Part shown: positions 33,611-44,473 of the stretch, one piece after another
Layout: every line of letters starts with the position of its first letter
Position numbering within the stretch: position 1 is the stretch's first letter
NCBI GenBank assembly: GCA_020747015.1
Contig: JAGTJM010000011.1
Span: 310,001 to 374,000 of the forward strand
DNA length: 64,000 nucleotides
Reading direction: 5' to 3'
DNA from: Pyrenochaeta sp. MPI-SDFR-AT-0127
Taxonomy: Eukaryota > Ascomycota > Dothideomycetes > Pleosporales > Cucurbitariaceae
The notes under the pieces: model-generated
Told to the model about the DNA's origin: nothing
Databases searched by the model: none
Seen by the model: the letters and a program-made list of their open reading frames with translations, nothing else
Translations under genes and position numbers: made by a program

Positions 33611-35002
33611 ATGCATTTTATCACCAAGCCGAAAGCCCTCAGGAGGTCTCGATCGTCGTCATTTGTCAACGCTGAATCTGATAGCTCACATGAGCGTGAG
33701 ACGAATGCGCCACGCATACCCCAATTGCTCTCTCTTCCTAGGCTACGGACTCGCAGCGTCATGAATTTACCCAATATTTCCATCAGTAGCTTTATTCAAG
33801 GCCACCCGACAGTCGGTAATGATAGCTTCAGTAGCGAACGAGAAGCTTCCAGCAACTCCTCCCTACCGTCAGACCCTTCCCCACAAAGCAATGGACAGCA
33901 GGATATTGGGCTTGCAACAAATTCGGAGATTCTCGACTGTAGATCCAAGACGTCGTTACACGGAGGTCACGGGAAAAGCTTTGAAAGTGCTGCTCAACGG
34001 CTTGATCGGCGAAAACACCATAGGAGTGTAGCGGATATTTACGACAATCTGCGCCAAAGGTCACAAAAAGACGCATTTGCTTACCTGGGTTCTAATCTAG
34101 CGATTCCCATTAGATCTCGTTCGACGCATTTGCATGAGATTAGCCACAAGCCGCCCACCATTCAATCATTGGCCGACAGTGAGACCATGTCAATACACAG
34201 CGATGACACTGCCACCGCCACTCACGGCGAAGGTAGGCCGCTCCAGCCTATTGGTAAATGGCGCTGCTGCAAATGCCAAAGAGGGCATGACATATTCAAC
34301 TTCACCAAAGGCGCCCATCCGGTTAGTATCCTGAACTGTGTCTGCACACATCGATCCTGCGTTAATTGCACATTGGACGGGCTTATCAAGCGCTTTGAAC
34401 CAATGAACAATGTGGAAGTTGTTCAACTCTCTGAGGACGGGCTCAAGCAGATGCGTTTTGGCGTTTTCTGTGACGCGTGCGGTCTGTCTTGGAGGGCACA
34501 GGAGGTTGAAGAGGAACTGTCGAGGAAGTCACCATTGCAGCGCATCTCTGCCCTACCAAGGCGACTGAAGAAGCGCGGTGCACATCCTTTAGAGAAACTT
34601 AGGTATTCGCAGTCCATGAACAACCTCTCGCACCCGCATTCTCTCAAGTACCCATCGCCTGTTTCGAAGTCCACCCTGAACCTTCGAGCGCTTTCGAACG
34701 AGATGGAGAAAGGGCATGGAAAGCAAGCTGAGTTCGCGACAGTCAAGTTTACTGGCATCCGGTGCACGTGTGGGTTTTGCACGGAGGCTCGTTCCCTTTG
34801 CTTCCAGGTCGTGGATCCGCCCAGGGACTTTCACGAAGCTACATTCGCAAAGTTTGTCGCGGAGCGAAAAGTGGCAGCCTTTACTAGCACATTAGAGGAC
34901 CAAGCAAAAGGGCACGGTACGCCAATGCTGAAGCTGAAGGGCGGCCAACATGTGAATCCGCTCATGAGCAATCCTGTGACAAAGCATGTCTCGATCGAAT
35001 AG
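33611..35002 (+). CDS. Cysteine-rich fungal protein with zinc-ribbon-like modules
   Basis: Single exon of 463 codons from ATG to TAG. The first 210 residues are Ser-rich and basic, probably disordered. The centre (about residues 216-260) has paired cysteines: CCKC followed by an H, then a CVC-x2-H-x2-C-x2-C group (NCVCTHRSCVNC). A further CDAC occurs in RFGVFCDACGLSW, and a late CTCGFC group in the C-terminal part. This resembles the probable double zinc-ribbon domain found in many uncharacterised fungal proteins; the assignment is by pattern only. The cysteine spacing is compatible with two or more structural zinc sites. No catalytic motif, signal peptide or membrane segment is visible. Function unknown; structural or protein-protein roles are more likely than enzymatic ones. 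Confidence 0.8.
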   Translation: MHFITKPKALRRSRSSSFVNAESDSSHERETNAPRIPQLLSLPRLRTRSVMNLPNISISSFIQGHPTVGNDSFSSEREASSNSSLPSDPSPQSNGQQDIGLATNSEILDCRSKTSLHGGHGKSFESAAQRLDRRKHHRSVADIYDNLRQRSQKDAFAYLGSNLAIPIRSRSTHLHEISHKPPTIQSLADSETMSIHSDDTATATHGEGRPLQPIGKWRCCKCQRGHDIFNFTKGAHPVSILNCVCTHRSCVNCTLDGLIKRFEPMNNVEVVQLSEDGLKQMRFGVFCDACGLSWRAQEVEEELSRKSPLQRISALPRRLKKRGAHPLEKLRYSQSMNNLSHPHSLKYPSPVSKSTLNLRALSNEMEKGHGKQAEFATVKFTGIRCTCGFCTEARSLCFQVVDPPRDFHEATFAKFVAERKVAAFTSTLEDQAKGHGTPMLKLKGGQHVNPLMSNPVTKHVSIE

Positions 35003-36223
35003 TGGTACGCTGTGCCAAAATTGCTGAGGCCTGAAGGAATGGCTTGAGCCTGATCTTGATTGAGTAGTGGGAGTTGAGTATGGCGAATGATCCAGTCGCG
35101 TTCTTCACATTGGATATTAAGTGCGGCATCTGGCTGTGACAGGCGATTGGGGGCTGAGCTTTGGACAGGCAGCATGTAGATGTGTTGAGTGACTGCAAGT
35201 CTCATGGACACAATGAACCAGTTTGTCCCAAGTGACACAATACCTGGCGTCCGTGAAAGACTAAAAGGGCGATTTGGGGGCGCATGCTCAATCCATGGCT
35301 ATAATGGAACATAGGCAACAGGAGATAGTGAGGCTGCAGTGACGCCATTCTTGAACGTGTGGGGACTACAGCCGGATCTGTGATCTCGATAATTGCCGTC
35401 ATGCTGTGCATGAAGACGGGTGAAAACGAGGCCGCCTTACTGACCAGGCGCCTCCTGGTACTGCGGCGGCGCCTCAGGCCCGAACACCCACCATGCGAAC
35501 TGCGAAGCGTCTTAGTATATTCTCCACGATTCAATCGTGACTGGACCTAGTGACATGCCAAATTTCCACATGTCTAATATTTTTGGTACCTGCTGTTAGT
35601 CTATGGGAAAGAGCCTGTTCAACTCATTCACAGGCGCGACAGTGTCGCACCCACCCATTGTCTTCTCCTCACAACAGCCTCTTCGGGAACCTCCGACGTC
35701 TCAAGACTACTGATGCTCACATGTCCAGCCCTTTGCCCTAGCTGAGTTGCGCCGCGATCGCTTACCACTCTCATTCGACGATGCATCATTCAGGTACAGG
35801 CCCAGACAAAGCGCCCTGCAGTAAGCGTCAAAACAAGCGCGAAGGGCTCATAGAGGGCCAACGCTCCCAGCCACAGCCTAATCATGTTTTTACGAGCCTG
35901 GCGGTCAGGCACCGTCGTTGGAATGTGAGTCGGTGAAGACCTAGTACAATGGGCACGCGGGACAGTGTGTGGCCGTGCAACGATCCTACAGCCACCATAA
36001 GGCTGCTGCGCATTTCTGTTTTCAGATGCCTTGGTGCCGCAGTATCGTTGTAGCAAGCAGCGAAGAACTACAAGTATGCCGTGCGCATCCAGGAATGTTT
36101 GTTCATAGCATTCCAATTGTCTCGTGGCTCAAACATCAAACACCCGTTCTGACTGTCAAGAGTGACCGTTTGCGTTTAACAAGTTCAGTTACAAGGAACT
36201 GGTCATGCTATTGGTTGCCCAGT
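35003..36223. other. Intergenic region
   Basis: About 1.2 kb of 3' flank and promoter. The deoxyribosyltransferase-like frame is open upstream of its first ATG to 35969, but that extension lacks an ATG start and matches nothing. Confidence 0.4.
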
Positions 36224-37108
36224 ATGACTCGCCCCACTCTCTTAAAGGCGCAACAGCAACTGACTTCGAGACTCAGCCGCCAGCCTTCTTTTTCTTACAC
36301 CACTGTTTCGAGATCTTCGACTTTTCCAAGGCCGGCGGTTACTATTGCGCAAGAACGAGTCCGCCAGGTTACAGGGCATTTCGTGAGGAGTAACACGATG
36401 GCATCCATGTGCTCAAAGGAAGAGGCACGCGACGCCGAACCACCAAAGGCAACAACCACCACAGACAAGAAATCTGGCGCAGTGGACATTGATCAAGCGG
36501 TTGAAGACAAGTTTAACCAACTCCCGCCACTTCCTTCACCTCTTCCAAACGCGCATCCTGACTTTGTCCACTGCATGCCACCGGAACCCCCCACCTACCG
36601 GAAGTTCTCTATATTCACTGCCGGCAGCATAGAGATGGGCAAAGCCGTGCAATGGCAAAAGCAAATGGCCACTAGTCTGTCTCACTTGCCCATCACCGTC
36701 AACAACCCACGACGTGGCCACTGGGATCCAAACGCAACTCAAGAAGCCAAGAATGAGGAGTTCCGCAAGCAGGTAGAGTGGGAGTTGAGCGCGCTAGAGC
36801 AGGCTGACGTGATCTGCTTCTTCTTCGATGTCAACACGATGAGCCCTGTGACGATGCTTGAGCTGGGCCTGTGGGCTGCCTCTGGAAAGGTGGTTGTCTG
36901 TTGTGACAAGAGGTTCTGGCGCGCGGGCAACGTCCATATCGTGTGCGACCGCTACAAAGTCCCATTTGTAGACACATTTGCGGACCTGCCACCAGCAATT
37001 GAGGCAATGCTCAAGCAAAAGGGGATGCAGCTGGACAGCAACGGCGACTTAATCGGACTCAACCAGTACACACCAAAGGAGATCAAGAAGGTCACGTTCG
37101 GATCTTGA
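36224..37108 (+). CDS. Nucleoside 2-deoxyribosyltransferase-like protein with putative mitochondrial leader
   Basis: Intronless, 294 residues from the ATG at 36224. Family signatures (PF15891-type): AGSIEMGKAVQWQKQ near the nucleotide site, NPRRGHWD, a strand with ADVICFFFDVNTMSPVTMLELGLWA whose late Glu is the usual catalytic position, and VVCCDKRFWRAGNVHIVCDRY. True family members exchange or hydrolyse N-glycosidic bonds of nucleosides; activity of the fungal form is unproven. The first 58 residues are rich in Arg, Ser, Thr and Gln with almost no acids (MTRPTLLKAQQQLTSRLSRQ), a typical mitochondrial presequence. A second in-frame ATG at 36398 (MASMCSKEEARD) opens directly on the body of the protein, so a cytosolic form could also be made. 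Confidence 0.82.
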   Translation: MTRPTLLKAQQQLTSRLSRQPSFSYTTVSRSSTFPRPAVTIAQERVRQVTGHFVRSNTMASMCSKEEARDAEPPKATTTTDKKSGAVDIDQAVEDKFNQLPPLPSPLPNAHPDFVHCMPPEPPTYRKFSIFTAGSIEMGKAVQWQKQMATSLSHLPITVNNPRRGHWDPNATQEAKNEEFRKQVEWELSALEQADVICFFFDVNTMSPVTMLELGLWAASGKVVVCCDKRFWRAGNVHIVCDRYKVPFVDTFADLPPAIEAMLKQKGMQLDSNGDLIGLNQYTPKEIKKVTFGS

Positions 37109-39031
37109 CCTACCTACGGGCGTGGGCGGTGGTTTCGGAGTTGGTGGTTTTTTGAGCATTGGCGCGGTTGTCTGATGAGTCCTATGACGGTGTATCTTTA
37201 TGTGTTACAGTGTGGTTATGACTGTTACTGCGTGTTTCCTTTTTCCTTATCTGTATATGCCCTCTATAACTGCTCACAGCGATACCATTTACGACTTTTC
37301 TTTGAGTAGATGAGCTACAAGTATAGTTAGAGCCAGCAATGGTAATGTTACCAGTGAATTAACGATCTTCTTTCCACTCCTTCTCATCCGCAAAAACGCA
37401 CCACTTCAACCTGTGATTCATCGCGCAATATGCCCCTATCAGCCCCTCTCCACCCGATTAAAATTCGTGCATTTTCCTGCGATTCAAACAAAGCATGAAA
37501 AAACTCCAGTACTCTATCCAGTTCTTCTTTGCATAGCCACAAGTAGCCACAAAGGCCATTCACGCAAACCTGATGTCGAATCGGATGCAGTTCTTATAGT
37601 GCTCGATCATGTTAACTTTTGTATCCTAGATAATCACATTCATATTGCTCTTACGCCGCTTGAAGAACATCCGTTTCACTTTGCTGGAAAGGACTATTGA
37701 ACCTGACTTTGATCATGAGTACGACACACCGGACGAATACAAAGATAAGATGGAACTGAGCAATGAGAAGTACATATATTGTTTGGTTAGTATCAAAAGG
37801 AAGCTCGTTTATAAGAGACAAGGCTAGAGCCACGAGCAGGCAAATCACATTTCTCAGTATCGGACTTCAGTCCTGCTTCAACCACGGTATTGCATTAACA
37901 ACAACTTCTCTGGGCTTACGAGCATCGCTCTGACCCACTGCTCAGCGTCTGTGTCACCGTCGAGATCTTCGCCATCTCTCGAAGTAGGAACATATTGTCA
38001 GTCTAAGACATGGCCGTCGGATAATATGCATGAGTGAAAGAGAAGAACTTTGTTCAGCAGTGCAAAAGTTTAACATGACGTCGTCCAGCAGCCAAAGCCT
38101 GATTATATGGCCCTGAGCAACGCTGTATTGCCAGCGACTTCGTTTCCAGAAAAGAACGAAGTGCCATTTGAAGAAGCACTGAGGTCCTACAAAATACCAC
38201 ACAAGCGATGATCAAAACATTATGTACGACATTGTATACTAATACAACCCACACACAGATGCGTATATACATGGAGACCACGTTATATAAGAGTTTGTCT
38301 TTGACCCACGTATCGACAATGAATCGGTCCAAGGTACACCTAATTGTTGAGCGAAGACACCTACATTGCGCAAAAGGAGATTGGCTGACAGACTTCCAAA
38401 GGCTTCGACACCACAGCATAGGAAATGTGAACACACGTGTACGACTTTGGGCGAATAGCCCAACAATTTATAGCCTATCTGGCCATAGCTTCTTGGCATT
38501 GGTAACGGGTGTGGATACGTGTCCGTAGTTACATGTCCCTCTTGCGAGTCGAATGGTGGTTAAGCGCAGTACTGCTTCAGTCGTTGGTTCCGCCGCGTCG
38601 ACCATGATCGCTGATACACTGAGGGCCTCGTCGGCTGTGGTGTAAATTCATCTTCGAAATAGGTAGTGATCGAGGAAGTAAGCTCATGGCTTACACTTTG
38701 GTATGAAGTACTTCCAAGGCGTTTGCGCTCTGCCTTTGAGTGATGCTCGGAAGCTATACCAGATGTGCCTCAACGTAACAACTGATATCCTTCATAACTC
38801 CCGATCGCGGCCCACATATCCACTGAAAGGAGTTGCGTGTCTTGGTGCGAATCTTGATGCCCCAAAATGCAGAAAGAAATCGACAACCCTCAGAGACCAT
38901 AGCATGCCTGCTCAGACATGCACGAGATTCGATCCATGCAACTTTCTCCCATCTGAATATCTCTAACAGGATGGCAAGAAATATTCATAGACTGGTAGGG
39001 CTTGAAAAGGCCTTCATCTCATGCATGTCCT
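37109..39031. other. Long intergenic region, possible gene relic
   Basis: About 1.9 kb between converging genes, AT-rich. A frame around 37645-37827 reads like coding sequence (acid- and Tyr-rich, LERTIEPDFDHEYDTPDEYK) but has no ATG, no partner exon and stops soon; it may be a decayed gene fragment. Nothing else is supported. Confidence 0.35.
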
Positions 39032-39634
39032 TCACCCTTCTTCAACGTCGAATCCCACCCTCACCCATAAACTACATCCCTCACAGCCAACGAGAACCTC
39101 CTTCTCCCCCCTCGCTTCCGCGTCTTCGAGCTCTTCTTCCAGGATCCTGAACCCTTTGTCCATTCCACAGCGACACGGTCTGGTCCACTCCATCCTGCCA
39201 TCTTCGCCGGGCGTTTCGCTCGTTGTGCTCGACGGTGTCGAATTCGACGTGGAAGTAGGCGTATTCGTAGCCATGGAAGGTTCGAAGACATCAAAATCAC
39301 TCAGATCCAACAGTTCAAGCCCAAGAATGAAATCCGTACTAGGTTCTTGCGTATCTGCGCCTCCACTGATGCGAAGGATGTCCCCATGGTGTAGTAACCA
39401 CGAGTCGTATTCTGCTCTACTCTTCCCCTCTGCTAGTATGCTATATGCTTCTTTTACATCATCGACTGTGTACCCTGCTTTGGTCTTGCTAGCAACGACG
39501 CTCTTGTCCGGATGCGCTGCCAAAAGCGCAAGCTTATATGCTCTCCGCAGTTCCACCACGGACACCTGCTGCTTGGACGCCCAGGCCGGCGCTTCCAGAC
39601 CGAGAACGTGGTAGTAATTCTTTGTGTACACCAT
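39032..39634 (-). CDS. DPH4: Diphthamide biosynthesis protein 4 (J-domain, CSL zinc finger)
   Basis: Single exon, 200 residues. The N-terminal J domain (about 5-80) has YYHVLGL and the HPD tripeptide at residues 41-43 in LLAAHPDKS, which stimulates Hsp70. The C-terminus is a DPH-type CSL zinc finger: RPCRCG, a KGFRILEEELEDA helix, and EVLVGCEGCSLWVRVGF, four cysteines in CxC...CxxC arrangement. This combination is specific to Dph4/DNAJC24, which helps the radical SAM Dph1-Dph2 step that starts diphthamide formation on elongation factor 2. Between the domains is a Ser/Thr/Pro-rich linker. The ATG at 39634 gives MVYTKNYYHVLGLEAPAW, the family N-terminus. Confidence 0.93.
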   Translation of the reverse strand: MVYTKNYYHVLGLEAPAWASKQQVSVVELRRAYKLALLAAHPDKSVVASKTKAGYTVDDVKEAYSILAEGKSRAEYDSWLLHHGDILRISGGADTQEPSTDFILGLELLDLSDFDVFEPSMATNTPTSTSNSTPSSTTSETPGEDGRMEWTRPCRCGMDKGFRILEEELEDAEARGEKEVLVGCEGCSLWVRVGFDVEEG

Positions 39635-40607
39635 CTCTTCGTTCTCCCTGTATAGTCGTCGCGTCCGCTAGATGAGCGCGATGCGGCGTTTGATCGTACT
39701 GCGGCGTTTCGAGGAAGTCGTAGAGCGAGCACTGCTCACTTCATATTCGCGAATATGTCAGAGGATTTGTAAGGTGGTCGAACTTGCATTGAACACGCAA
39801 CCTCGACGGCTTGGCGTGTTCAGAATTCCACTTGCGCAACGCATCGTGAATGGCAAAAAGGTATGCGGGGCGCATTCGGTTAGGCGACCTGTGGCGGGGG
39901 CGAGCTCAGGAACCATCGCAGCGCCCGTAGGTATCGCAGGGCCTGGCGCATGGTAACGGACCGATACACGAGTCTTGTGACAAATTAAACATGTTCTTCT
40001 CAAATACTGACTGAGTCATGATTGTGCATATCAGAGGCCTGGAAGTCAGGCTAGAGAGAAGACTTTGTTGAAGTAACGATTCCTTTGACTAGCTAAGAGT
40101 GCAGTATCATGACATCAAGTCCACTGGAGCGTTCCGAATCTACTCCATGGAACTATCGAAAAAGATGCCCTGACTCAAAATATGCCGCCAAAAGGAGTTT
40201 AAACATCCCGGTCCACCACAGGGTCGAGATGTTCATGTACTGCTAAAACGAAAACAGGGGGAATTGAGGGTCGCATCCGAGGGATCACGCACCCATCGTC
40301 CATCTTTGCCGATAGCAGTGTGATATCCTTCAGAGGAGGGACATCAGGGTACGTGTGGTTGCGAATGGTACGCGCCCACAGTACGCTGCGTGCTCAATGG
40401 GGGGTAGCGCTGGTGGTAGTGGAGAGGAAAGGGAAATACATCAGTCATGGGGAATTCGACCATCCGGCCCGCTTGCTGCCAAAGCCAATTTTAGAAATCA
40501 CAAGACACATACAACTCCGTAGGACGCTCGTTGCCGGCCTCCTTCGTCTATTCGAGAACAGATGACGTCGGCTGAGGATACACAAGGTCGAGAGAAGGAG
40601 AGTGTAC
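39635..40607. other. Intergenic region, DPH4 promoter / 14-3-3 3' flank
   Basis: About 970 bp, both neighbours on the minus strand. Open frames present (up to 94 codons) show no motif. Confidence 0.4.
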
Positions 40608-41941
40608 TTAAGCGGCAGGGGCGGGAGCGGGAGCAGCGGCCGGTGGCTGCTCCTCGGCCTTTGGCTCAGCAGCTGGTGCCTCCTCAGGGGCCTTTGGCTG
40701 CTCCTTTGGGGCGTCGGTGGCTTCGGCGGCAGCAGGCTCCGCATCGTTGCTGTCCGACGACGTCCAGAGAGTAAGGTTGTCACGGAGGAGCTGCATGATG
40801 AGGGTGCTATCGCGGTAAGACTCCTCAGACAGAGAGTCAAGCTCAGCAATCGCATCGTCAAATGCCTGCTTGGCAAGGTGGCAGGCTCGGTCGGGTGAGT
40901 TCAGGATCTCGTAGTAGAAGACCGAGAAGTTCAACGCCAGACCCAGACGGATGGGGTGGGTAGGTGTGAGCTCAGTCTGAGCAACGTCGGTAGCCGTCTG
41001 TTCAGTTGTGTTAGTTGGTTGTTGTTCGTGGTGTGGTGTGCGTGTCGTGATTGCGTCATACCTTGTAAGCCTCATGTGCGGCGGTCGCAGCAACCTTGCG
41101 CTTCTCTCCAGACGCAAACTCTGCGAGATAACGGTGGTAGTCACCCTTCCTGTGTTGCTGTTAGCCTTGTCACATGCCGATAGTGTCATCTGTACGCACA
41201 TCTTGTGGTAGAAGACCTTGGACTCGCCAGACTCGGCCTTGGGGATGAGGGAGTCATCGAGGACGTTGAGAACATCCTGGCAGACCTTCTCGAGCTCGGT
41301 CTCGATCTTCTGTCGGTAGTCACGGATGGTGCCAACGTGCTTCTCGGAGCCCTTGGACTCCTCCTTCTGCTCGATCGAGGAGATGATGCGCCACGAAGCG
41401 CGTCGTGTGCCGACAACGTTCTTGTAGGCAACGGACAACAGGTTGCGCTCGTCGACAGTCAATTCACCACCAATCTATCGTGTGTCAGCTCATGTCATGC
41501 GGGGTGCCCATTGTGTTGGGCGCCTGCTGGCGATGCGGGCGGATGAGAACGGCATACCTTGGCGACTTCCTGTGGAAAGAATCAGTTTATGAGCCCAGAC
41601 AAGTACGGGTATTTGCAGTGACTGACCTTCATGTACGTGACCATCTCTGTAAGGGGCAGCGTTAGCATGCGCGGTACCGCTGAGGTACGCAGGACTTACC
41701 ATCGTAGCGCTCAGCCTGTTCGCAAAGCCGGGCGAGGAAAGTCTTGCTGTTGCCGTGTCAATTACGCTGCCGTATTGTATCCGCAGCGGATCTGTGCATA
41801 CCTCTCGCGCTGTTTGGGGGTCTCATGTTAGCCTGTGTTGCTGTTTATCGCACGACCAAGTGAGGGCCAGAGGGGCATCCCGCCGTTGCTGGCCGGCGGG
41901 GGACGGGCCCGATAGGAGAGAGTACGTACCTCAGTCGCCAT
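40608..41941 (-). CDS. 14-3-3 phosphoprotein-binding protein, eight coding exons including microexons
   Basis: Exons (complement): 41930-41941 (12 nt), 41802-41809 (8 nt), 41700-41746 (47), 41627-41646 (20), 41558-41569 (12), 41200-41474 (275), 41062-41149 (88), 40608-40997 (390); 852 nt, 283 residues. All seven introns are 50-120 nt with GT-AG ends. Spliced N-terminus: MATERESKTFLARLCEQAER, YDEMVTYMKEVAKIGGELT, exactly the 14-3-3 pattern. The phosphopeptide groove residues are in place: Lys in KNVVGTRRASWR, Arg-Arg of that segment, and the Arg-Tyr of YHRYLAEF; LGLALNFSVFYYEI follows. The C-terminal 48 residues are an Ala/Pro/Glu-rich tail (PKAEEQPPAAAPAPAPAA), variable among fungal 14-3-3s. 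It binds phospho-Ser/Thr client proteins as a dimer. All five small exons fall in the first two helices. Confidence 0.95.
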
Positions 41942-43222
41942 TGTGATAGCTTGGTGGGGTGTGGGGTTTCTTGTGAGTGGAAAGTGTGGCTTGTTGCAAA
42001 CGGGTGCGGAAAGGATACAAAGGCGGATGTTGTTGTTGTTGTTGTTGAGGTGTTTGAGTTTGTGGGTCGACGGAGAGATCGAGTTGTTTTGGAGAGGAAG
42101 CGAGCGTCGCTGCCTCTTGCACAACTGCGAGGGCCCGTGCCCCCTCGACCATGGACAACACCACCCCGTCTTTGCCCCTTCCCCCCAAGCGGGCGCCTGG
42201 ACGCCTTTCACGGCCGATATCACTCGGATTCTGGTCCGCGTGGAATGGGTCCAATATATTCATGTTCCCTCACAGATGCTCGTCCTCCACTCCTCCACTC
42301 CGCCTCTGCCCTCCGCCGCTCTTCCTCAGCTTGCTGCTGGTCTGGCAAGGAGGGGTACACGGGCACGTGAGCAGCATCGTCGCAGCGCTCCCACGCAACA
42401 CGGCGGCCACATCTGGTCTGGAGAGTCGTGCTCACAACACATGTGCAAGTCCTCCTACTGTCACTCTTGGGTCCAAAGTCTGCTTTGGTCACCTCCGGCA
42501 TTTGGGGCTGTCACACCAGTCACGCTCCACACACAGCCCGGCCGCCAGCAGGACTTTGGTGGGGGCCAATCACCGCTGCTTAGAATGGGCTAGAAAACTT
42601 GGACAGAGGACCAGCATTGGGGTCTTGCTTAGGGCCATGATTCGTGTCACTTTGTGATAGATGTGAGGCCGTTATTTGCTTTGTGTTTCAGATCGCCTTG
42701 TTCGTCTACGACACCCTCCCTTCCACTCCCCAGCCTGGTATTGTACGTCTTCAAGATCGGCAGGCTGTTGATCATGTTGTTCCCACCTGGGCTGACCGCA
42801 ACACACTGCATCTTAAGAGGGGCTTTATCCTCGCTCAATATCGGGCCTATGTTGTGAATTTGCCTGAATGTCAAGGCAGCGCCTGCACAGATAGGTAGTG
42901 AAAATGAACACGGCGCAATCCTCAAGCCGCAATGACCCGAAGCTGTTGGCTCAAGCTATGCAGCACCTGATTGCTTAGAAGTGCTCGACACATTTTCTAT
43001 GGTTGGCAGTCGTTAGCTTTGCTGTACATATTGCTTCAAGACTGTGCAGACGCTGTAGCACTTGGACGATGCAGCGCAGACATGTGTTGGTGTGGCACTT
43101 GACCGTCCATGTTGGTGCTGAGAGCAGATTCGTCTCGTCTCCACAATATGACGGCCTGTACAAATCTAACTCGTATATTATCCGTGTCTGTTCTCGCACA
43201 GTCATCCATATCATGACTCGCT
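41942..43222. promoter_or_regulatory. 14-3-3 promoter and leader with CAA repeat
   Basis: On the transcript strand a CAA repeat (about six units, plus-strand 42028-42047) sits roughly 90 bases before the 14-3-3 start; CAA repeats give unstructured leaders. The rest is promoter and the 3' flank of the Fmp32-like gene. Open frames of up to 216 codons on the plus strand (41943-42593) are antisense to the leader and have no motif. Confidence 0.45.
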
Positions 43223-44098
43223 TCACATCAACAACCGCCAAACACCCAGCATCAGCGCCGCAGTACCCGTGCAAACACCCATCAACCATTGCAGCGTGCT
43301 GAACTTGACTGCCTCCAACCTCTCCCTCAACTGCGCCGTCTCCTGCTCGATCCTTGTTTCCGTCTCCTTCAACTTGAGTTCTTGCACATTTGCCTCCTCC
43401 CTAATCCTCCCTTTCTCCAGGTTCAAGTCCAGCCTCACGCTCGCCTGTGTTCTCTGTATCTCATCCCGTAACCGTGAATTGAGCTTTGCAAGTTCATTTG
43501 TCAAACGCTCGTGCGATGCGCGTGTCAGGGAGGATTCGGTCGAGTCGGCTGTCATGAGTTCGGAGCGCAGTTTAGCAAAGTCCACTTTTTGTGTGTAGGT
43601 GGCTTTTTCTTGATCTTCACGAAGCACCATGGTGCGGGTGAGGTTTTGTATACTAGATAGACCCATCAGCTACGGTGCTTGCATCGTCGAGTGCTGGTAG
43701 ACAAACCTCTCTTCAATGACGTCGCTGAGGACTTTCATCATGCCCTCGGCCTGCTCTTCAGTAAACCCCTCATCTTTCAGTCGCTGAACGAACTTGAGTG
43801 TGTCGAAATGATGGTCCTTGGCCTGTACTGCAGTTGTGCTGAAACTGCGCCGAAACTCAATAGCAGAGGCATAACCAGCAGCGTATTGTGGTGAGCTCTT
43901 CCGCCACTGCCGAATCGATTGTGCTTGTAGTGATGTGGCGATTGGGCTTGCAACGCGCCGTGTCGAAGCAGGAGAGGATCTATGTCGCCTGGCTTCGAAT
44001 GCGCCCGCCGCTGCTGGCCTAGCAGCCTTTGCGGACCATGAAAGCTGGGGTAGGAGGAATCGCGGTATCGCTGTCGCTTGTATGGAGGGTGTTACCAT
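43223..44098 (-). CDS. Fmp32/MCUR1 (CCDC90) family mitochondrial coiled-coil membrane protein
   Basis: Exons (complement) 43707-44098 and 43223-43652, joined over a 54-nt intron (GTTTGT...CTAG), encode 273 residues. The start ATG at 44098 opens an Arg/Ser/Ala-rich presequence (MVTPSIQATAIPRFLLPQLS ... RRSFSTTA), strongly mitochondrial. Family landmarks: HHFDTLKFVQRLKDEGFTEE, QAEGMMKVLSDVIEES, and IQNLTRTMVLREDQE formed across the splice. A long coiled coil follows (LRSELMTADSTES to LRERLEAVKF) and one C-terminal transmembrane helix (LQWLMGVCTGTAALMLGVW). This is the DUF1640 layout. Yeast Fmp32 affects cytochrome oxidase assembly and proline metabolism; animal MCUR1 influences calcium uniporter activity. 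The precise fungal role is not settled. Confidence 0.92.
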
Positions 44099-44473
44099 TG
44101 TGCTGGTGTAGTTGTCTTCACGATGCCTCACGTCAAGAATCTTGAGAACACCGCAGGTAGCCAAGCCTTGAAGATGTCATTTGCCGAATTCGGCAAACTA
44201 TTCCATCAACCATTCATGTCATAACTTCACACCAGGTGCAACGGCAACTTTTATGCAGTCTAATGAGCTTTGAATATGTTTAACTTGAATTTGATCGACC
44301 GAATAAACTCATTAAAAATGACAAATCTTGAATAGTACAATGTATTGTGTTCCGGTGTTGCCAAAAGTGTTAGCCCCCAAACTGTGACGACCCCAGGCTA
44401 GAAAGTACCGCTCGCTATGCATGACCACCGCTCAAACGCAGATATACAAGATCCTTCTGAGCATATTAAGTAT
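44099..44473. other. Intergenic region, Fmp32-like promoter
   Basis: 375 bp between two minus-strand genes, AT-rich in its left half; promoter of the Fmp32-like gene and 3' flank of the phosphatase-like gene. Confidence 0.45.

Noticed and set aside
41943..42593. 216-codon plus-strand open frame next to 14-3-3
   Set aside because: Overlaps the 14-3-3 leader and promoter antisense, with no motif and competing frames of similar length.
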